Assembly: GCA_964346375.1 (NCBI GenBank)
Contig: CAYFUL010000016.1
Location: 1-28,666 of the forward strand
DNA: 28,666 bases
Source of the DNA: CAYFUL01 sp964346375
GTDB taxonomy: Bacteria > Bacillota > Clostridia > Tissierellales > Peptoniphilaceae
Direction: 5' to 3'
Both the position numbers and the translations under genes were made by a program. Positions within the stretch are counted from its first letter, which is position 1. The number at the start of each line of letters is the position of its first letter. Shown here in pieces: positions 8,370-15,684 of the stretch. The notes under the pieces are model-generated. The model was not told the DNA's origin. It ran no database searches and worked only from the letters and a program-made list of their open reading frames with translations.

Positions 8370-8726
8370 TTAATCATCTTTTTTATGCTTAGCATGTTTA
8401 TATCCTTCGTCAAATAATGTGAGTACGTGCTCATCATCTATTGAGTAGATCATCATTCTACCATCTCTAACGCTTTTTATTAGCCCCTTATTTTTAAGTA
8501 ATGCCAATTGATGGGAGATGGAAGATTGATTCATATCAAGGGCACTAGTTATATCACTTACGTTTAATGGCCCCATACTGAGAAGGTAGAGAATTTTAAG
8601 TCTAGTTGGATCTGCAAGTACTTTAAAAATTGAACTTAGTAGATCGATTAATTCCTTGTCCTCTTTAAACTCTAAAAAGTTTTCCAAGTTATTGTCTTTT
8701 TCCTTCTCATTTAATTCCTTGCTCAT
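8370..8726 (-). CDS. ArsR/SmtB-family repressor with a CzrA-type alpha5 zinc site
   Basis: A winged-helix ArsR-family regulator of 118 aa. The core LADPTRLKILYLLS, the recognition helix NQSSISHQLALLKNKGLI and the wing (RDGRMMIYSI) are intact. Near the C-terminus D98-x-H100-x(10)-H111-x(2)-H114 reproduces the alpha5 metal site of CzrA/SmtB sensors, which bind zinc or cobalt at the dimer interface and then release DNA. The alpha3 cysteine motif of arsenic or cadmium sensors is absent. The ATG at 8726 overlaps the rsmA stop (TAATG), with GGGTGAG as ribosome site; a TTG 12 bases upstream is a less likely start. No metal exporter is adjacent, so its targets probably lie elsewhere. The metal is inferred from the motif alone. 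Confidence 0.87.
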   Translation of the reverse strand: MSKELNEKEKDNNLENFLEFKEDKELIDLLSSIFKVLADPTRLKILYLLSMGPLNVSDITSALDMNQSSISHQLALLKNKGLIKSVRDGRMMIYSIDDEHVLTLFDEGYKHAKHKKDD

Positions 8727-9565
8727 TATCTCACCCAATTTCTACAGAGCAATTTATACTCTTCTATTGAAATATCTTCAGCTCGTCTATTAGTTTCAAT
8801 TCCTACCCTATTTAAAATTTCCCTTACTTCATCTTTACTTATACCCATTGATGAGGAAAGGGTATTTAAAATTGTCTTTCTCCTCATAGAAAATGCTCCC
8901 CTTACAATTTTAAATAGTAGTGTTTCGTCAATGTCCTCTAATTCTTCCTTTACCCTTAAAGTAATTACTGCAGAGTCCACTTTTGGCGCAGGCATAAATA
9001 CAGATGCAGGTACTTTCATATCGTAACTGACATTGCAGTAGTACTGCACATAAATTGAAAGTGAACCATAGTCCTTATTTCCACTAGAGGCACAAATTCT
9101 ATCTGCAACTTCCTTCTGTACCATAATGGTTATGGAATTAAATAGATGTCTATACTCTAGTAGTCTTAAAATTATTGGAGTAGTTATATAGTAGGGGAGA
9201 TTCGCAACTACGGAAATATTTTCCTCTCCAGAAAAAATAGAAGCTAAATTTTCTTCAAGTATGTCTTTAAAATGTACCTCTACATTTTCATACTTCCCCA
9301 GAGTTTTTTTAATAATGGGCTCTAATTTTCTATCCACTTCAAATGTATGAACCTTACTTCCTCGTAGGGCAAGTTCCTCAGTTAGAGTTCCTATCCCCGT
9401 ACCAATTTCCACTACTGTAGAATTTTCATCTATTTCAGAGACGTCTACAATCTTTCTAATAATATTTCCGTCTATTAGAAAGTTCTGTCCAAATCTCTTA
9501 GAGAATTTAAAATCAACCTCCCTTAGTAGTTCCTTTACCACTGCCGGTTGATAGAGTCTATTCAT
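8726..9565 (-). CDS. rsmA: 16S rRNA (adenine1518/1519-N6)-dimethyltransferase
   Basis: RsmA (KsgA) dimethylates two adjacent adenines in helix 45 of 16S rRNA late in 30S assembly. This 279-aa protein has the FGQNFL segment at the N-terminus, the SAM-binding motif VVEIGTGIGTLTEEL from residue 51, and the catalytic NLPYYI motif at 122-127, followed by the C-terminal helical domain. It overlaps rnmV by eight bases and the ArsR gene by one, in the order metG-tatD-rnmV-rsmA common in Bacillota. Loss of KsgA gives kasugamycin resistance in other bacteria. All key motifs are intact. Confidence 0.96.
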   Translation of the reverse strand: MNRLYQPAVVKELLREVDFKFSKRFGQNFLIDGNIIRKIVDVSEIDENSTVVEIGTGIGTLTEELALRGSKVHTFEVDRKLEPIIKKTLGKYENVEVHFKDILEENLASIFSGEENISVVANLPYYITTPIILRLLEYRHLFNSITIMVQKEVADRICASSGNKDYGSLSIYVQYYCNVSYDMKVPASVFMPAPKVDSAVITLRVKEELEDIDETLLFKIVRGAFSMRRKTILNTLSSSMGISKDEVREILNRVGIETNRRAEDISIEEYKLLCRNWVR

Positions 9566-10097
9566 CTTCCACCGCCCTTAATGCCCTTTCAAATTCCTCT
9601 CTTGTAATTCCAAAGGCATTTAGTTTATTTAGTAGTTGTTTTCCGTTACAATGTCCTATTCCCAAAATATCCGTTAGGGAATTTCGTCTTACTTCAGAAT
9701 TTTCTCCACCTACTAGATTATTTACTATTAGGTCCCTCTTAGTAAAGTTCTCTACCTTTTCAACACTCTCTGCCCTTGCCATATTTAGGGCATTAATAAT
9801 ATCCTCAGGCTTTGCATTTTCTATTCCTATATCCCTATCCTTCGTCGCCCTATCCTGGGAAAGATAGGCGTGTTTTGCGTCGGGAATCTCTTTACTAATT
9901 CGCCTTCTAATTTGGTTTCCCATATAGTCTGGGTCAGTAAATATTATTATTCCCCTACGCTTTTGAATATTCTTTAGAGTCTTTAGTAGTTTGTACCCAA
10001 ATCCAAAACCATGGGTGGAGATAACCTCTGCATCTACAGCAGCCTTTACTGCAGCTACGTCGTCCTTTCCCTCAACTACTATTACTTCCTTAATCAT
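9558..10097 (-). CDS. rnmV: Ribonuclease M5
   Basis: RNase M5 carries out the final maturation of 5S rRNA in low-GC Gram-positives, acting with ribosomal protein L18. The 179-aa protein begins with a Toprim domain: the catalytic Glu in VVEGKDDVAAV (residues 7-17) and the DPDYMG motif following IIIFT near residue 55. The C-terminal part is the M5-specific domain. Its ATG overlaps the tatD stop (ATGA), and its end overlaps rsmA. The length matches the family. Confidence 0.94.
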   Translation of the reverse strand: MIKEVIVVEGKDDVAAVKAAVDAEVISTHGFGFGYKLLKTLKNIQKRRGIIIFTDPDYMGNQIRRRISKEIPDAKHAYLSQDRATKDRDIGIENAKPEDIINALNMARAESVEKVENFTKRDLIVNNLVGGENSEVRRNSLTDILGIGHCNGKQLLNKLNAFGITREEFERALRAVEDE

Positions 10098-10887
10098 AGG
10101 TCTCCATAAAATCTAAGGGTGTTTTCAGAAGTCTTTTCTATTACTTCCTCTACTGTCATTCCCCTTACATCTGCTATCATCTCTGCAACGTATGAAACGT
10201 ACTTAGGCTCGTTTCTCTTTCCCCTATATGGCTCTGGANNNNNNNNNNNNNNNNNNNNNNNGTTAAGTATGGACAGTCAGTTTCTAGTACAAGTCTATCC
10301 ATTCTACATTCCTTTGCCGCCTCCTTTGGAGTTCTAGAATTTTTATAGGTAATAGTTCCTCCAAGGGCAATATAACAATCCTGTTTTAAATACTCGTGTA
10401 GCATTTCAACTGATTGAGAAAAACAGTGGATTAAAATTCTCATAGTTGGATAGGTTGTCCTTGCATACTTAACATAATCTAGGGTCTCCTTCGCCGCGTC
10501 TCTTGAGTGAATTACTATAGGCAGGTCTAACCTTGCTGCTAGATCAATTTGCCTCTTAAAAACCCTTCTCTGTATGTCTCGTGGGGAATTATCGTAGTAG
10601 TAGTCCAGTCCAATTTCCCCTATTGCCCTTACATTTTTATTCTCTGATAATTTTATTAACTCTTTTTCAGTTTTATCGTCGTAGTCCTTTGCATTGTGGG
10701 GATGTATTCCAACAGTTGCAAAGACATTTTTATACTTATTTGCAAGTTCAACACTTGCCCTTGAACTCTCAATTGAGTCCCCAATATTGTAAACTCTCTG
10801 TACTCCACTTGCCTCCAAGGATCTAATAACTTCATCTCTGTCCTTACTAAATCTTCTATCGTCTAAGTGAACGTGGGAATCTATCAT
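10094..10887 (-). CDS. tatD: TatD family metal-dependent hydrolase/DNase, interrupted by an N run
   Basis: A TIM-barrel metal hydrolase of the TatD/YcfH family. HVHLDDRRF at the N-terminus gives the first metal ligands, GEIGLDYYYD follows, then IHSRDA, and LETDCPYL just before 23 Ns. After the Ns the minus strand continues with PEPYRGKRNEP and ends ENTLRFYGDL with TGA at 10094, overlapping the rnmV start. Removing all 23 Ns joins AC to T, gives Thr, and restores LETDCPYLTPEPYRGKRNEP in one frame, the family consensus, with a protein of 256 aa, the usual size. Kept as written, the Ns break the frame. The start MIDSHVHL has AGGAGG upstream; an earlier ATG at 10902 lies before that site. TatD proteins are 3'-5' nucleases or act on DNA ends; the substrate here is unknown. 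Confidence 0.92.
10239..10261. other. Assembly gap of 23 Ns inside tatD
   Basis: The run of Ns lies within the tatD coding region. Flanking codons on the two sides join without loss into the conserved TatD sequence, so the gap is probably of zero true length, joining two abutting contigs, and not missing DNA. Confidence 0.9.
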
Positions 10888-10895
10888 TTTTCCTC

Positions 10896-12869
10896 CTAAC
10901 AAATCACTGCCCCGTCATCTATATCATCTAATACTGTAATAAGGGATAATTTATCTCCGTCCTCTGCTGCAAGAAGCATTCCCTTACTTTCAATACCTCT
11001 AAATTTCGCCGGCTTTAGGTTTGTAATAACTAGAATCTTCTTTCCAGTTAAGTACTCCTTTGAAAATTTGTCCTTAATATTTGAGACAATAGTTCTCTTT
11101 TCATCGCCAATTTTTAAATTAAGTAGGTATAGCTTATCAGCCTTTGGATGATCCTCTACACTTTCTACTAGGGCAACTTTTATCTCTAACTTTTCAAAAT
11201 CATCTATTGTAATTTCTGGCTTCTCTTCTTTTTCTTCAGTTTTTTCTGGAATCTTTGCTCCAAGTTCTACAAGTCTTTTATTTTGTGCAGCTTCCCTTTC
11301 TTCTTCAAAACTTTTATTCTCGTCGTTTAATCTTACAAGTTCCTTTTCAACATCTAGCCTTGGGAAAATTGGAGCGCCTTTTTTTACTAGAGTACCTGGT
11401 TTTAATAGACCAAATACCTTTGCGTCATCCCACTTAATTTCGTCAGTAATGCCAAGTTGATTTCTAACTTCCTTAGAAGTATTTACAATGTATGGACTTG
11501 CAAGAACGGAAACTATTCTTAAAGTCTCTGCAAGATTGTAGAGAATGGTATTATTTCGCTCAGGATTTTCCTTTGCCATAATCCAAGGTTCAGTTTCATC
11601 TACATACTTATTTGCACGACGAATTAGTACCCAAATATCCTCTAGTGCCTCTGAAAATTGGTAGAAATCCATAGACTTTTCGTTTTTCTCCCAAATGCTA
11701 ATTGCAAGATTTTTAAGTTCACTATCTGGACCTTCATCTTCTCCTGGAGTTGGAACTAATCCTTCGTTATATTTTTCAATCATAGACACAGTTCTTGAAA
11801 GTAGATTTCCAAGGTCGTTTGCCAAATCGGAGTTAAGTCGTCTTAAAAATTTCTCCCTAGTGAAATTTCCATCTTGACCAAAGGAAAATTCCCTTAGTAA
11901 AAAGTATTTAAGTGCGTCTACGCCGTATAGTTTAATAATTGGCTCTGGGTAGACTACATTTCCCTTAGACTTACTCATCTTATCGTCGTCAAAAAGTATC
12001 CATCCATGGCCGTATACTCTCTTAGGTAGAGGCATATCCAGCGCCATTAAAATTGCAGGCCAAATAATTGAGTGGAACCTTACAATTTCCTTCCCTACTA
12101 GATGAACATCAGCAGGCCAAAATTCTTCAAACTGTTTCTGTTCATCAGTTCCCATTCCCACACCAGTTAAGTAACAGGAAAGGGCATCTATCCAAACGTA
12201 AATAACGTGTTTATCATCAAATGGTACCTTAATTCCCCAATCAAAACTTGAACGACTTACAGAAAGGTCCTCTAAATTTGAGAGGAAATTTTTTACCATC
12301 TCATTTTTTCTGGATTCAGGAGTTAAAAATTCTGGGTTGTCCTCGTAGAGTTTAAGAAGTCTGTCCCTATACTTAGAAAGTCTAAAGAAGTAGGACTCCT
12401 CTTTTGCAAGGTGAGTTTCTCTACCACAGTCTGGACAGAGATGACCCTCTTTTAATTGAGCCTCAGTCCAAAATGCTTCGCAAGGAGTACAGTAGTATCC
12501 CTCGTACTCACTTTTATAAATTTCTCCCTTGTCGTATAGTTTTTGAAAAATATCCTGAACATTTTTTTGGTGAGCAGGGTCTGTTGAACGAATAAAGGAG
12601 TCGTAATTTATATCCATCTTCTTCCAAAGATCCTTTATTCCATCTACAATCATATCAACGTAATCCTTAGGAGCAATCCCAAGTTCTTGAGCCTTAGTCT
12701 GAATTTTTTGACCATGTTCGTCAGAGCCTGTGGTAAAAAATACATCGTAGCCTTGTAGCTCTTTAAACCTCTTTATAGTATCTGCTGCAACTGTACAGTA
12801 AGTATGACCAATATGGAGATTACCACTTGGATAATAAATCGGCGTAGTTAAATAATATTTCTTCTTCAT
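10896..12869 (-). CDS. metG: Methionyl-tRNA synthetase
   Basis: MetG charges tRNA-Met. The 657-aa protein has the class I HIGH motif as LHIGH (18-22), a knuckle with four cysteines (YYCTPCEAF and HLCPDCGRE, around 127-146) that binds zinc, and KMSKS near residue 300. The helical anticodon-binding domain follows, and then a C-terminal EMAP-II-like tRNA-binding domain from about residue 555 (IDDFEKLEIKVALVE onward) used for dimerisation. An in-frame ATG 42 bases upstream exists, but MKKKYYLTTPIYYPSG has GGAGG just before it and is the canonical beginning. The TAG stop overlaps the tatD ribosome site, so the genes are co-transcribed. A hairpin with a T run lies directly upstream of the ribosome site. 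Confidence 0.96.
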   Translation of the reverse strand: MKKKYYLTTPIYYPSGNLHIGHTYCTVAADTIKRFKELQGYDVFFTTGSDEHGQKIQTKAQELGIAPKDYVDMIVDGIKDLWKKMDINYDSFIRSTDPAHQKNVQDIFQKLYDKGEIYKSEYEGYYCTPCEAFWTEAQLKEGHLCPDCGRETHLAKEESYFFRLSKYRDRLLKLYEDNPEFLTPESRKNEMVKNFLSNLEDLSVSRSSFDWGIKVPFDDKHVIYVWIDALSCYLTGVGMGTDEQKQFEEFWPADVHLVGKEIVRFHSIIWPAILMALDMPLPKRVYGHGWILFDDDKMSKSKGNVVYPEPIIKLYGVDALKYFLLREFSFGQDGNFTREKFLRRLNSDLANDLGNLLSRTVSMIEKYNEGLVPTPGEDEGPDSELKNLAISIWEKNEKSMDFYQFSEALEDIWVLIRRANKYVDETEPWIMAKENPERNNTILYNLAETLRIVSVLASPYIVNTSKEVRNQLGITDEIKWDDAKVFGLLKPGTLVKKGAPIFPRLDVEKELVRLNDENKSFEEEREAAQNKRLVELGAKIPEKTEEKEEKPEITIDDFEKLEIKVALVESVEDHPKADKLYLLNLKIGDEKRTIVSNIKDKFSKEYLTGKKILVITNLKPAKFRGIESKGMLLAAEDGDKLSLITVLDDIDDGAVIC

Positions 12870-12878
12870 AAAACCTCC

Positions 12879-12900
12879 AAAAAAAACGGACCTAAGTCCG
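12879..12900 (-). terminator. Terminator-like hairpin in the metG leader
   Basis: On the minus strand, CGGAC-TTAG-GTCCG is followed at once by eight Ts, and the metG ribosome site GGAGG follows directly. With the promoter at 12926-12954 the leader is only about 50 bases. The stem is only five base pairs, so termination may be partial. No T-box or S-box landmarks fit in so short a leader. Confidence 0.55.
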
Positions 12901-12925
12901 ATAATCTTCAATAGTAGCTATGCTA

Positions 12926-12954
12926 ATTATATATTAGTAGTCTATCTTTTACAA
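12926..12954 (-). promoter_or_regulatory. Promoter for the metG operon
   Basis: On the minus strand, TTGTAA (12954-12949), a 17-base spacer and TATAAT (12931-12926). The predicted start is near 12919, giving a leader of about 50 bases before metG. Confidence 0.75.
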
Positions 12955-12962
12955 GAAACAGG

Positions 12963-12989
12963 AAAAAAGGCAGGCAAAATTTGCCAGCC
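12963..12989 (-). terminator. Terminator after the tandem UspA genes
   Basis: On the minus strand, GGCTGGCAAA pairs with TTTGCCTGCC (one mismatch), then six Ts, starting two bases beyond the UspA stop. Confidence 0.8.
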
Positions 12990-12991
12990 TT

Positions 12992-13423
12992 CTATTTATC
13001 CTTTACTACAAGTACAGAAACCTTTGAGTGATTTATTACCTTGTAGGAAACACTTCCCAGTAGAGTTCTAGAAAAAGCACCGAGACCACGATTACCCATA
13101 ATAATTAAATCTACACCATTTTCTTCTGCATACTTAATAATTCTCTCACCAGGGTCTCCCAATTCGTAAACGTACTCCACATTACATGGATAGTCTTTGA
13201 GATTTTCCTCCATACTTTTTAAAATCTTCTTTGCCGTTAGAATACTTGCCTCTTCAATTTGAGATCCATATTCATAACCTATAGCGTAGTTTTCCATAAT
13301 TTTAAAATCAGGTACGACTGTAAATACAACTATTTTTGCACCTAATTTTTCTCCAAGTTCCTTCGCCGTATTAAGGGCTAACTTAGAATGATCAGATCCG
13401 TCAATGGGTACTAATAATTTCAT
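12992..13423 (-). CDS. Universal stress protein A family, ATP-binding type (second of a pair)
   Basis: A single-domain UspA protein (143 aa). The N-terminus LLVPIDGSDHSKLAL carries the conserved Asp, and G110-x(2)-G113-x(9)-G123-S124 is the ATP-binding signature of the nucleotide-binding Usp subclass (MJ0577-like). Such proteins dimerise and modulate stress responses; the specific role is unknown. It begins seven bases after the upstream paralogue and ends at a strong terminator, so the two form a bicistronic unit. A 51-base stretch covering the ATP loop is identical to the neighbour although much of the rest has diverged. Confidence 0.9.
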   Translation of the reverse strand: MKLLVPIDGSDHSKLALNTAKELGEKLGAKIVVFTVVPDFKIMENYAIGYEYGSQIEEASILTAKKILKSMEENLKDYPCNVEYVYELGDPGERIIKYAEENGVDLIIMGNRGLGAFSRTLLGSVSYKVINHSKVSVLVVKDK

Positions 13424-13430
13424 AAATGCC

Positions 13431-13874
13431 TCACTCCTCTTCCATTTCTCCTTTAACTACCAACACAGAAATTTCTGAATGGTTAATAACCTTATTGGAA
13501 ACACTTCCTAATAGAGTTCTAGAAAAAGCACCGAGACCACGATTACCCATAATAATTAAATCCACCTTGTGTTCTGTGGCAAATTCAATTATACGAGAGG
13601 CGGGATTTCCATTTGCGTAGAAGGTTTCATGTTTATAAGGATAATCATTAAAATCCTCCAAGACCTTTTCCAGTACAAACTCTGCCCTTTGGTGATTTGC
13701 ATTTTCTATTTCTATAGAGTATGTATAGTTCGTAGGATATTGCTCTAAAAATTCCACATCGGGAACTACAGTTAAAAACATAAGATCTGCTTCAAACTTT
13801 AATCCCATTTTTTTCGCAACCTTTAAAGATAATTTTGAACTCTTAGATCCATCAATTGGTACCAATATTTTCAT
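13431..13874 (-). CDS. Universal stress protein A family, ATP-binding type (first of a pair)
   Basis: A 147-aa UspA protein, paralogous to its downstream neighbour: same ILVPIDGSKSSKLSL beginning, same G110-x(2)-G-x(9)-G-S nucleotide loop, and an ending SVLVVK followed by a short acidic tail (GEMEEE). A GGAGGGG ribosome site precedes the ATG. It is probably transcribed from a promoter near 13890-13915, where TATAAA with a poor -35 can be seen. Tandem usp pairs may form heterodimers, which is inference here. Confidence 0.9.
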   Translation of the reverse strand: MKILVPIDGSKSSKLSLKVAKKMGLKFEADLMFLTVVPDVEFLEQYPTNYTYSIEIENANHQRAEFVLEKVLEDFNDYPYKHETFYANGNPASRIIEFATEHKVDLIIMGNRGLGAFSRTLLGSVSNKVINHSEISVLVVKGEMEEE

Positions 13875-13949
13875 ACGCCCCTCCTTTACTATTTTTATAC
13901 CCTAAAGAAATTCTTTTTCACATTATTACAGTAATTGGTAGGATTCTAC

Positions 13950-13977
13950 AAAAAAACCACCTACTCTTCGTAGGTAG
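13950..13977 (-). terminator. Terminator after the rhodanese gene
   Basis: On the minus strand, ACCTAC-GAAGA-GTAGGT is followed by GG and a run of seven Ts, just beyond the stop at 13982. Confidence 0.75.
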
Positions 13978-13981
13978 TATT

Positions 13982-14344
13982 TTAAGCTCCGATTCCCCCA
14001 ATATTATGTACATCCCTAAACCCATTGCTCTTTAAAATTTTCACAGCCATTTCTGAGCGACTACCGCTTCTACAATAGACTAGCACTTTCGTTCCCTTGT
14101 ATGGAATATGTTTACTTACTTCACTTGGATTTGACATTAATGTCTCTAAGGGAATATTTATTGCCCCTTCTAAATGATTTCTCTCATACACTCCGGGACT
14201 TCTTACATCTACTAAAAGTCCTCCTGATTTTAATAGCTCCTCGTCTATTGAGCCCTTTGGCTTTAAAATTTTTCCAAAACCTAGAAATAAAACTACTATT
14301 AGTAAAATTAAAATAAAGCCCCCTGGAAAAATATTAGATATCAT
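13982..14344 (-). CDS. Membrane-anchored rhodanese-domain protein
   Basis: A 120-aa protein with one N-terminal hydrophobic helix (about 9-25) followed by a single rhodanese domain: LLVDVRSPGVYERNHLEGAINIP and the active loop CRSGSRS starting with Cys at residue 91. The Cys can carry persulfide sulfur. Six-residue loops of this type are usual for sulfurtransferases. The orientation of the domain relative to the membrane is not certain. The gene overlaps the end of the upstream membrane-protein gene by 11 bases and its GGAGG lies inside that gene, so the two are translationally coupled. Confidence 0.88.
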   Translation of the reverse strand: MISNIFPGGFILILLIVVLFLGFGKILKPKGSIDEELLKSGGLLVDVRSPGVYERNHLEGAINIPLETLMSNPSEVSKHIPYKGTKVLVYCRSGSRSEMAVKILKSNGFRDVHNIGGIGA

Positions 14345-15140
14345 TTTGTTCCCTCCTCTTTTTGTATAGGTATAGATTGTGCAGTAACGTTCCCGTTGAA
14401 AAAATTATCAGTAGAATTTTTAAGGTAGTTAGTAATTTCCCCTCAACCTTTATTAGAAAAATAAACCCAAGTAATATTAATATTGCACAAAAAATCTTTG
14501 ATACTATTACGTCGGACTCATACCTTCTGTTGGAAATTAACAGTATATCTGGAAGTAGATTTACTACATACATTATTACCACAGCCCTGTAATAGTAGGA
14601 GTCGCTTTCAAATGAATCTGCAATTAACAAGTAAAAAATCGTGTAGGCAAATATTAACGGGAAGGTCTTTGTATGACTTAGCCTTCTTCGATTTTTAAAC
14701 AGGTCCATTATCTTCCAGTCTATTAGATTTTTCATCTCCCTATATACGTGAACTTTTTCTGATATGTAAAATCCAAAGGTAATGGATAAAAATACTATGA
14801 TTAGATTTTTTATACTGTTATTTAAAAATTCCCCTAGTTGAAATTCACCGTAGTTTGAAATTATTGACGCTATTACTCCTGCAATAGACGTAGTAAATAG
14901 GGCAACTCTATAGGAATTATAATTCCTATCGGAGATTAAAAAATTTCCTCCCCTGTCATATTGACTTGCAATTGTTCCAGGGCTTCCCAATTCCTCTAGG
15001 ATTTCTTCTACGGCTTTACCCTTTTTCTTCTCCGTAGATATAATTTCCAATATATCCTCTTTTACAATGGGAGCCTTGTCGTAGGAAACCTTCCTCTCAA
15101 CTTCGTAGATATACCTTTTTATTATTTCCTGTTCTGACAT
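14334..15140 (-). CDS. HAAS-like multi-pass membrane protein of unknown function
   Basis: A 268-aa protein. The N-terminal cytoplasmic part (1-60) includes VEEILEELGSPGTIASQY, which matches the style of the HAAS/DUF1700-type helical domain found at the N-terminus of many Bacillota membrane proteins. About six membrane helices follow (roughly 79-96, 110-127, 160-175, 183-203, 213-231, 236-258), and the protein ends in a basic tail. HAAS-domain proteins are often regulated by adjacent PadR-like factors, but none is next to this gene. It is coupled to a rhodanese gene by an 11-base overlap. I do not recognise a specific function. Confidence 0.75.
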   Translation of the reverse strand: MSEQEIIKRYIYEVERKVSYDKAPIVKEDILEIISTEKKKGKAVEEILEELGSPGTIASQYDRGGNFLISDRNYNSYRVALFTTSIAGVIASIISNYGEFQLGEFLNNSIKNLIIVFLSITFGFYISEKVHVYREMKNLIDWKIMDLFKNRRRLSHTKTFPLIFAYTIFYLLIADSFESDSYYYRAVVIMYVVNLLPDILLISNRRYESDVIVSKIFCAILILLGFIFLIKVEGKLLTTLKILLIIFSTGTLLHNLYLYKKRREQNDI

Positions 15141-15156
15141 TTTTTCACCCGCTAAA

Positions 15157-15207
15157 ATTATACCATAAAAATATAAATTATACTGTTCTAATTCATCCCT
15201 TTGTCAA
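15157..15207 (-). promoter_or_regulatory. Candidate promoters for the HAAS-rhodanese pair
   Basis: On the minus strand a TTGACA (15207-15202) is followed after 19 bases by TATAAT (15182-15177). A second TATAAT (15162-15157) with a TGG extension lies closer to the gene. Either may serve; the 19-base spacing of the first is long. Confidence 0.45.
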
Positions 15208-15230
15208 ATTTTTACCCCATTTCTACAAAT

Positions 15231-15257
15231 AAAAAAGACAAACCAAAAAGGTCTGCC
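15231..15257 (-). terminator. Terminator after the duplicated fda 3' end
   Basis: On the minus strand, GGCAGACC-TTTTT-GGTTTGTC (two G-T pairs) is followed by six Ts. The corresponding sequence just after the intact fda gene has the first arm (GACAGACC) but lacks the second arm and T run, so this copy appears to hold the original fda terminator. Confidence 0.75.
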
Positions 15258-15344
15258 TTTATTTACTAGCACGCATTATAAATTGACTGAATTGATTCGT
15301 CTAATTTCTTATTAAACTCCTCATCTGTCATTTTTACATTTAGT
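15249..15344 (-). pseudogene. Duplicated 3' end of fda (gene fragment)
   Basis: About 95 bases repeat the 3' end of the aldolase gene, found again at 15671-15763. Bases 15279-15344 are identical to 15698-15763 (66 bases). The frame is kept: it encodes KMTDEEFNKKLDESIQSIY followed by NAC and a TAG stop, where the intact gene has DAC and TAA. There is no start or promoter, so no protein is expected. The two copies are 419 bases apart, in the same orientation, and enclose two GC-rich repeat halves. Confidence 0.9.
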
Positions 15345-15432
15345 TAATCGACGTTCGTATTTTATTACATATCCATTCTACAATACCGACATACTATCCC
15401 CGCGGGTCGGGCAGGGACTCCCGACCCCTACC
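15345..15432 (-). repeat. Dispersed repeat, left half (hairpin A plus middle)
   Basis: Read on the minus strand it runs GGTAGGGGTCGGG, hairpin (GGGTCGGG/CCCGACCC), then a middle part with AGTATGTCGGTATT and AAAATACGAACG. It matches in order the units at 23767-23852 and 28352-28467. It lies directly next to the fda fragment. Confidence 0.8.
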
Positions 15433-15521
15433 ACGGGTGACGTTGGAACAATTGCTCTGAATTTCACCATATTCAAAAACCATCCGCACATTGAACGAAT
15501 CAAAACTATTTTAAAATCTCA
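15433..15521. other. Spacer between two repeat halves
   Basis: About 90 bases without an ORF or clear motif lie between the right and left repeat halves. The comparable spacer at 23708-23766 shares only a short TTCAATGT and is otherwise different. Confidence 0.4.
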
Positions 15522-15593
15522 GGTAGGGGCGGCACGTTGCGTCCGTATTTTATAATCTACCCATTCCAAATTACCAATGTATTATCTCCTCGG
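15522..15593 (-). repeat. Dispersed repeat, right half (middle plus end B)
   Basis: On the minus strand it reads GATAATACATTGGTAAT, then TAAAATACGGACG, and ends CCGCCCCTACC. It corresponds to the second half of the complete unit at 28352-28501 and to 23634-23707. Here end B has lost its palindromic GCGGAT/ATCCGC stem, leaving only the CCGCCCCTACC terminus. Confidence 0.75.
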
Positions 15594-15684
15594 ATCTAGT
15601 TCCCCTTCATTTTAAAAAAAGTATTTTTATTACTATATATCCTATGAAACTTTATCCAGTTTGAACCGATAGGTCTGTCTTTTT

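Noticed and set aside
12870..12991. T-box or S-box riboswitch before metG
   Set aside because: Only about 120 bases separate metG from the previous gene, the promoter lies in the middle, and no T-box sequence (AGGGTGG-like) or S-box core is seen.
15345..15593. CRISPR-like repeats
   Set aside because: The repeated parts are inverted halves of one modular unit, with unequal spacing and only two per site; there are no regular spacers and no cas genes.
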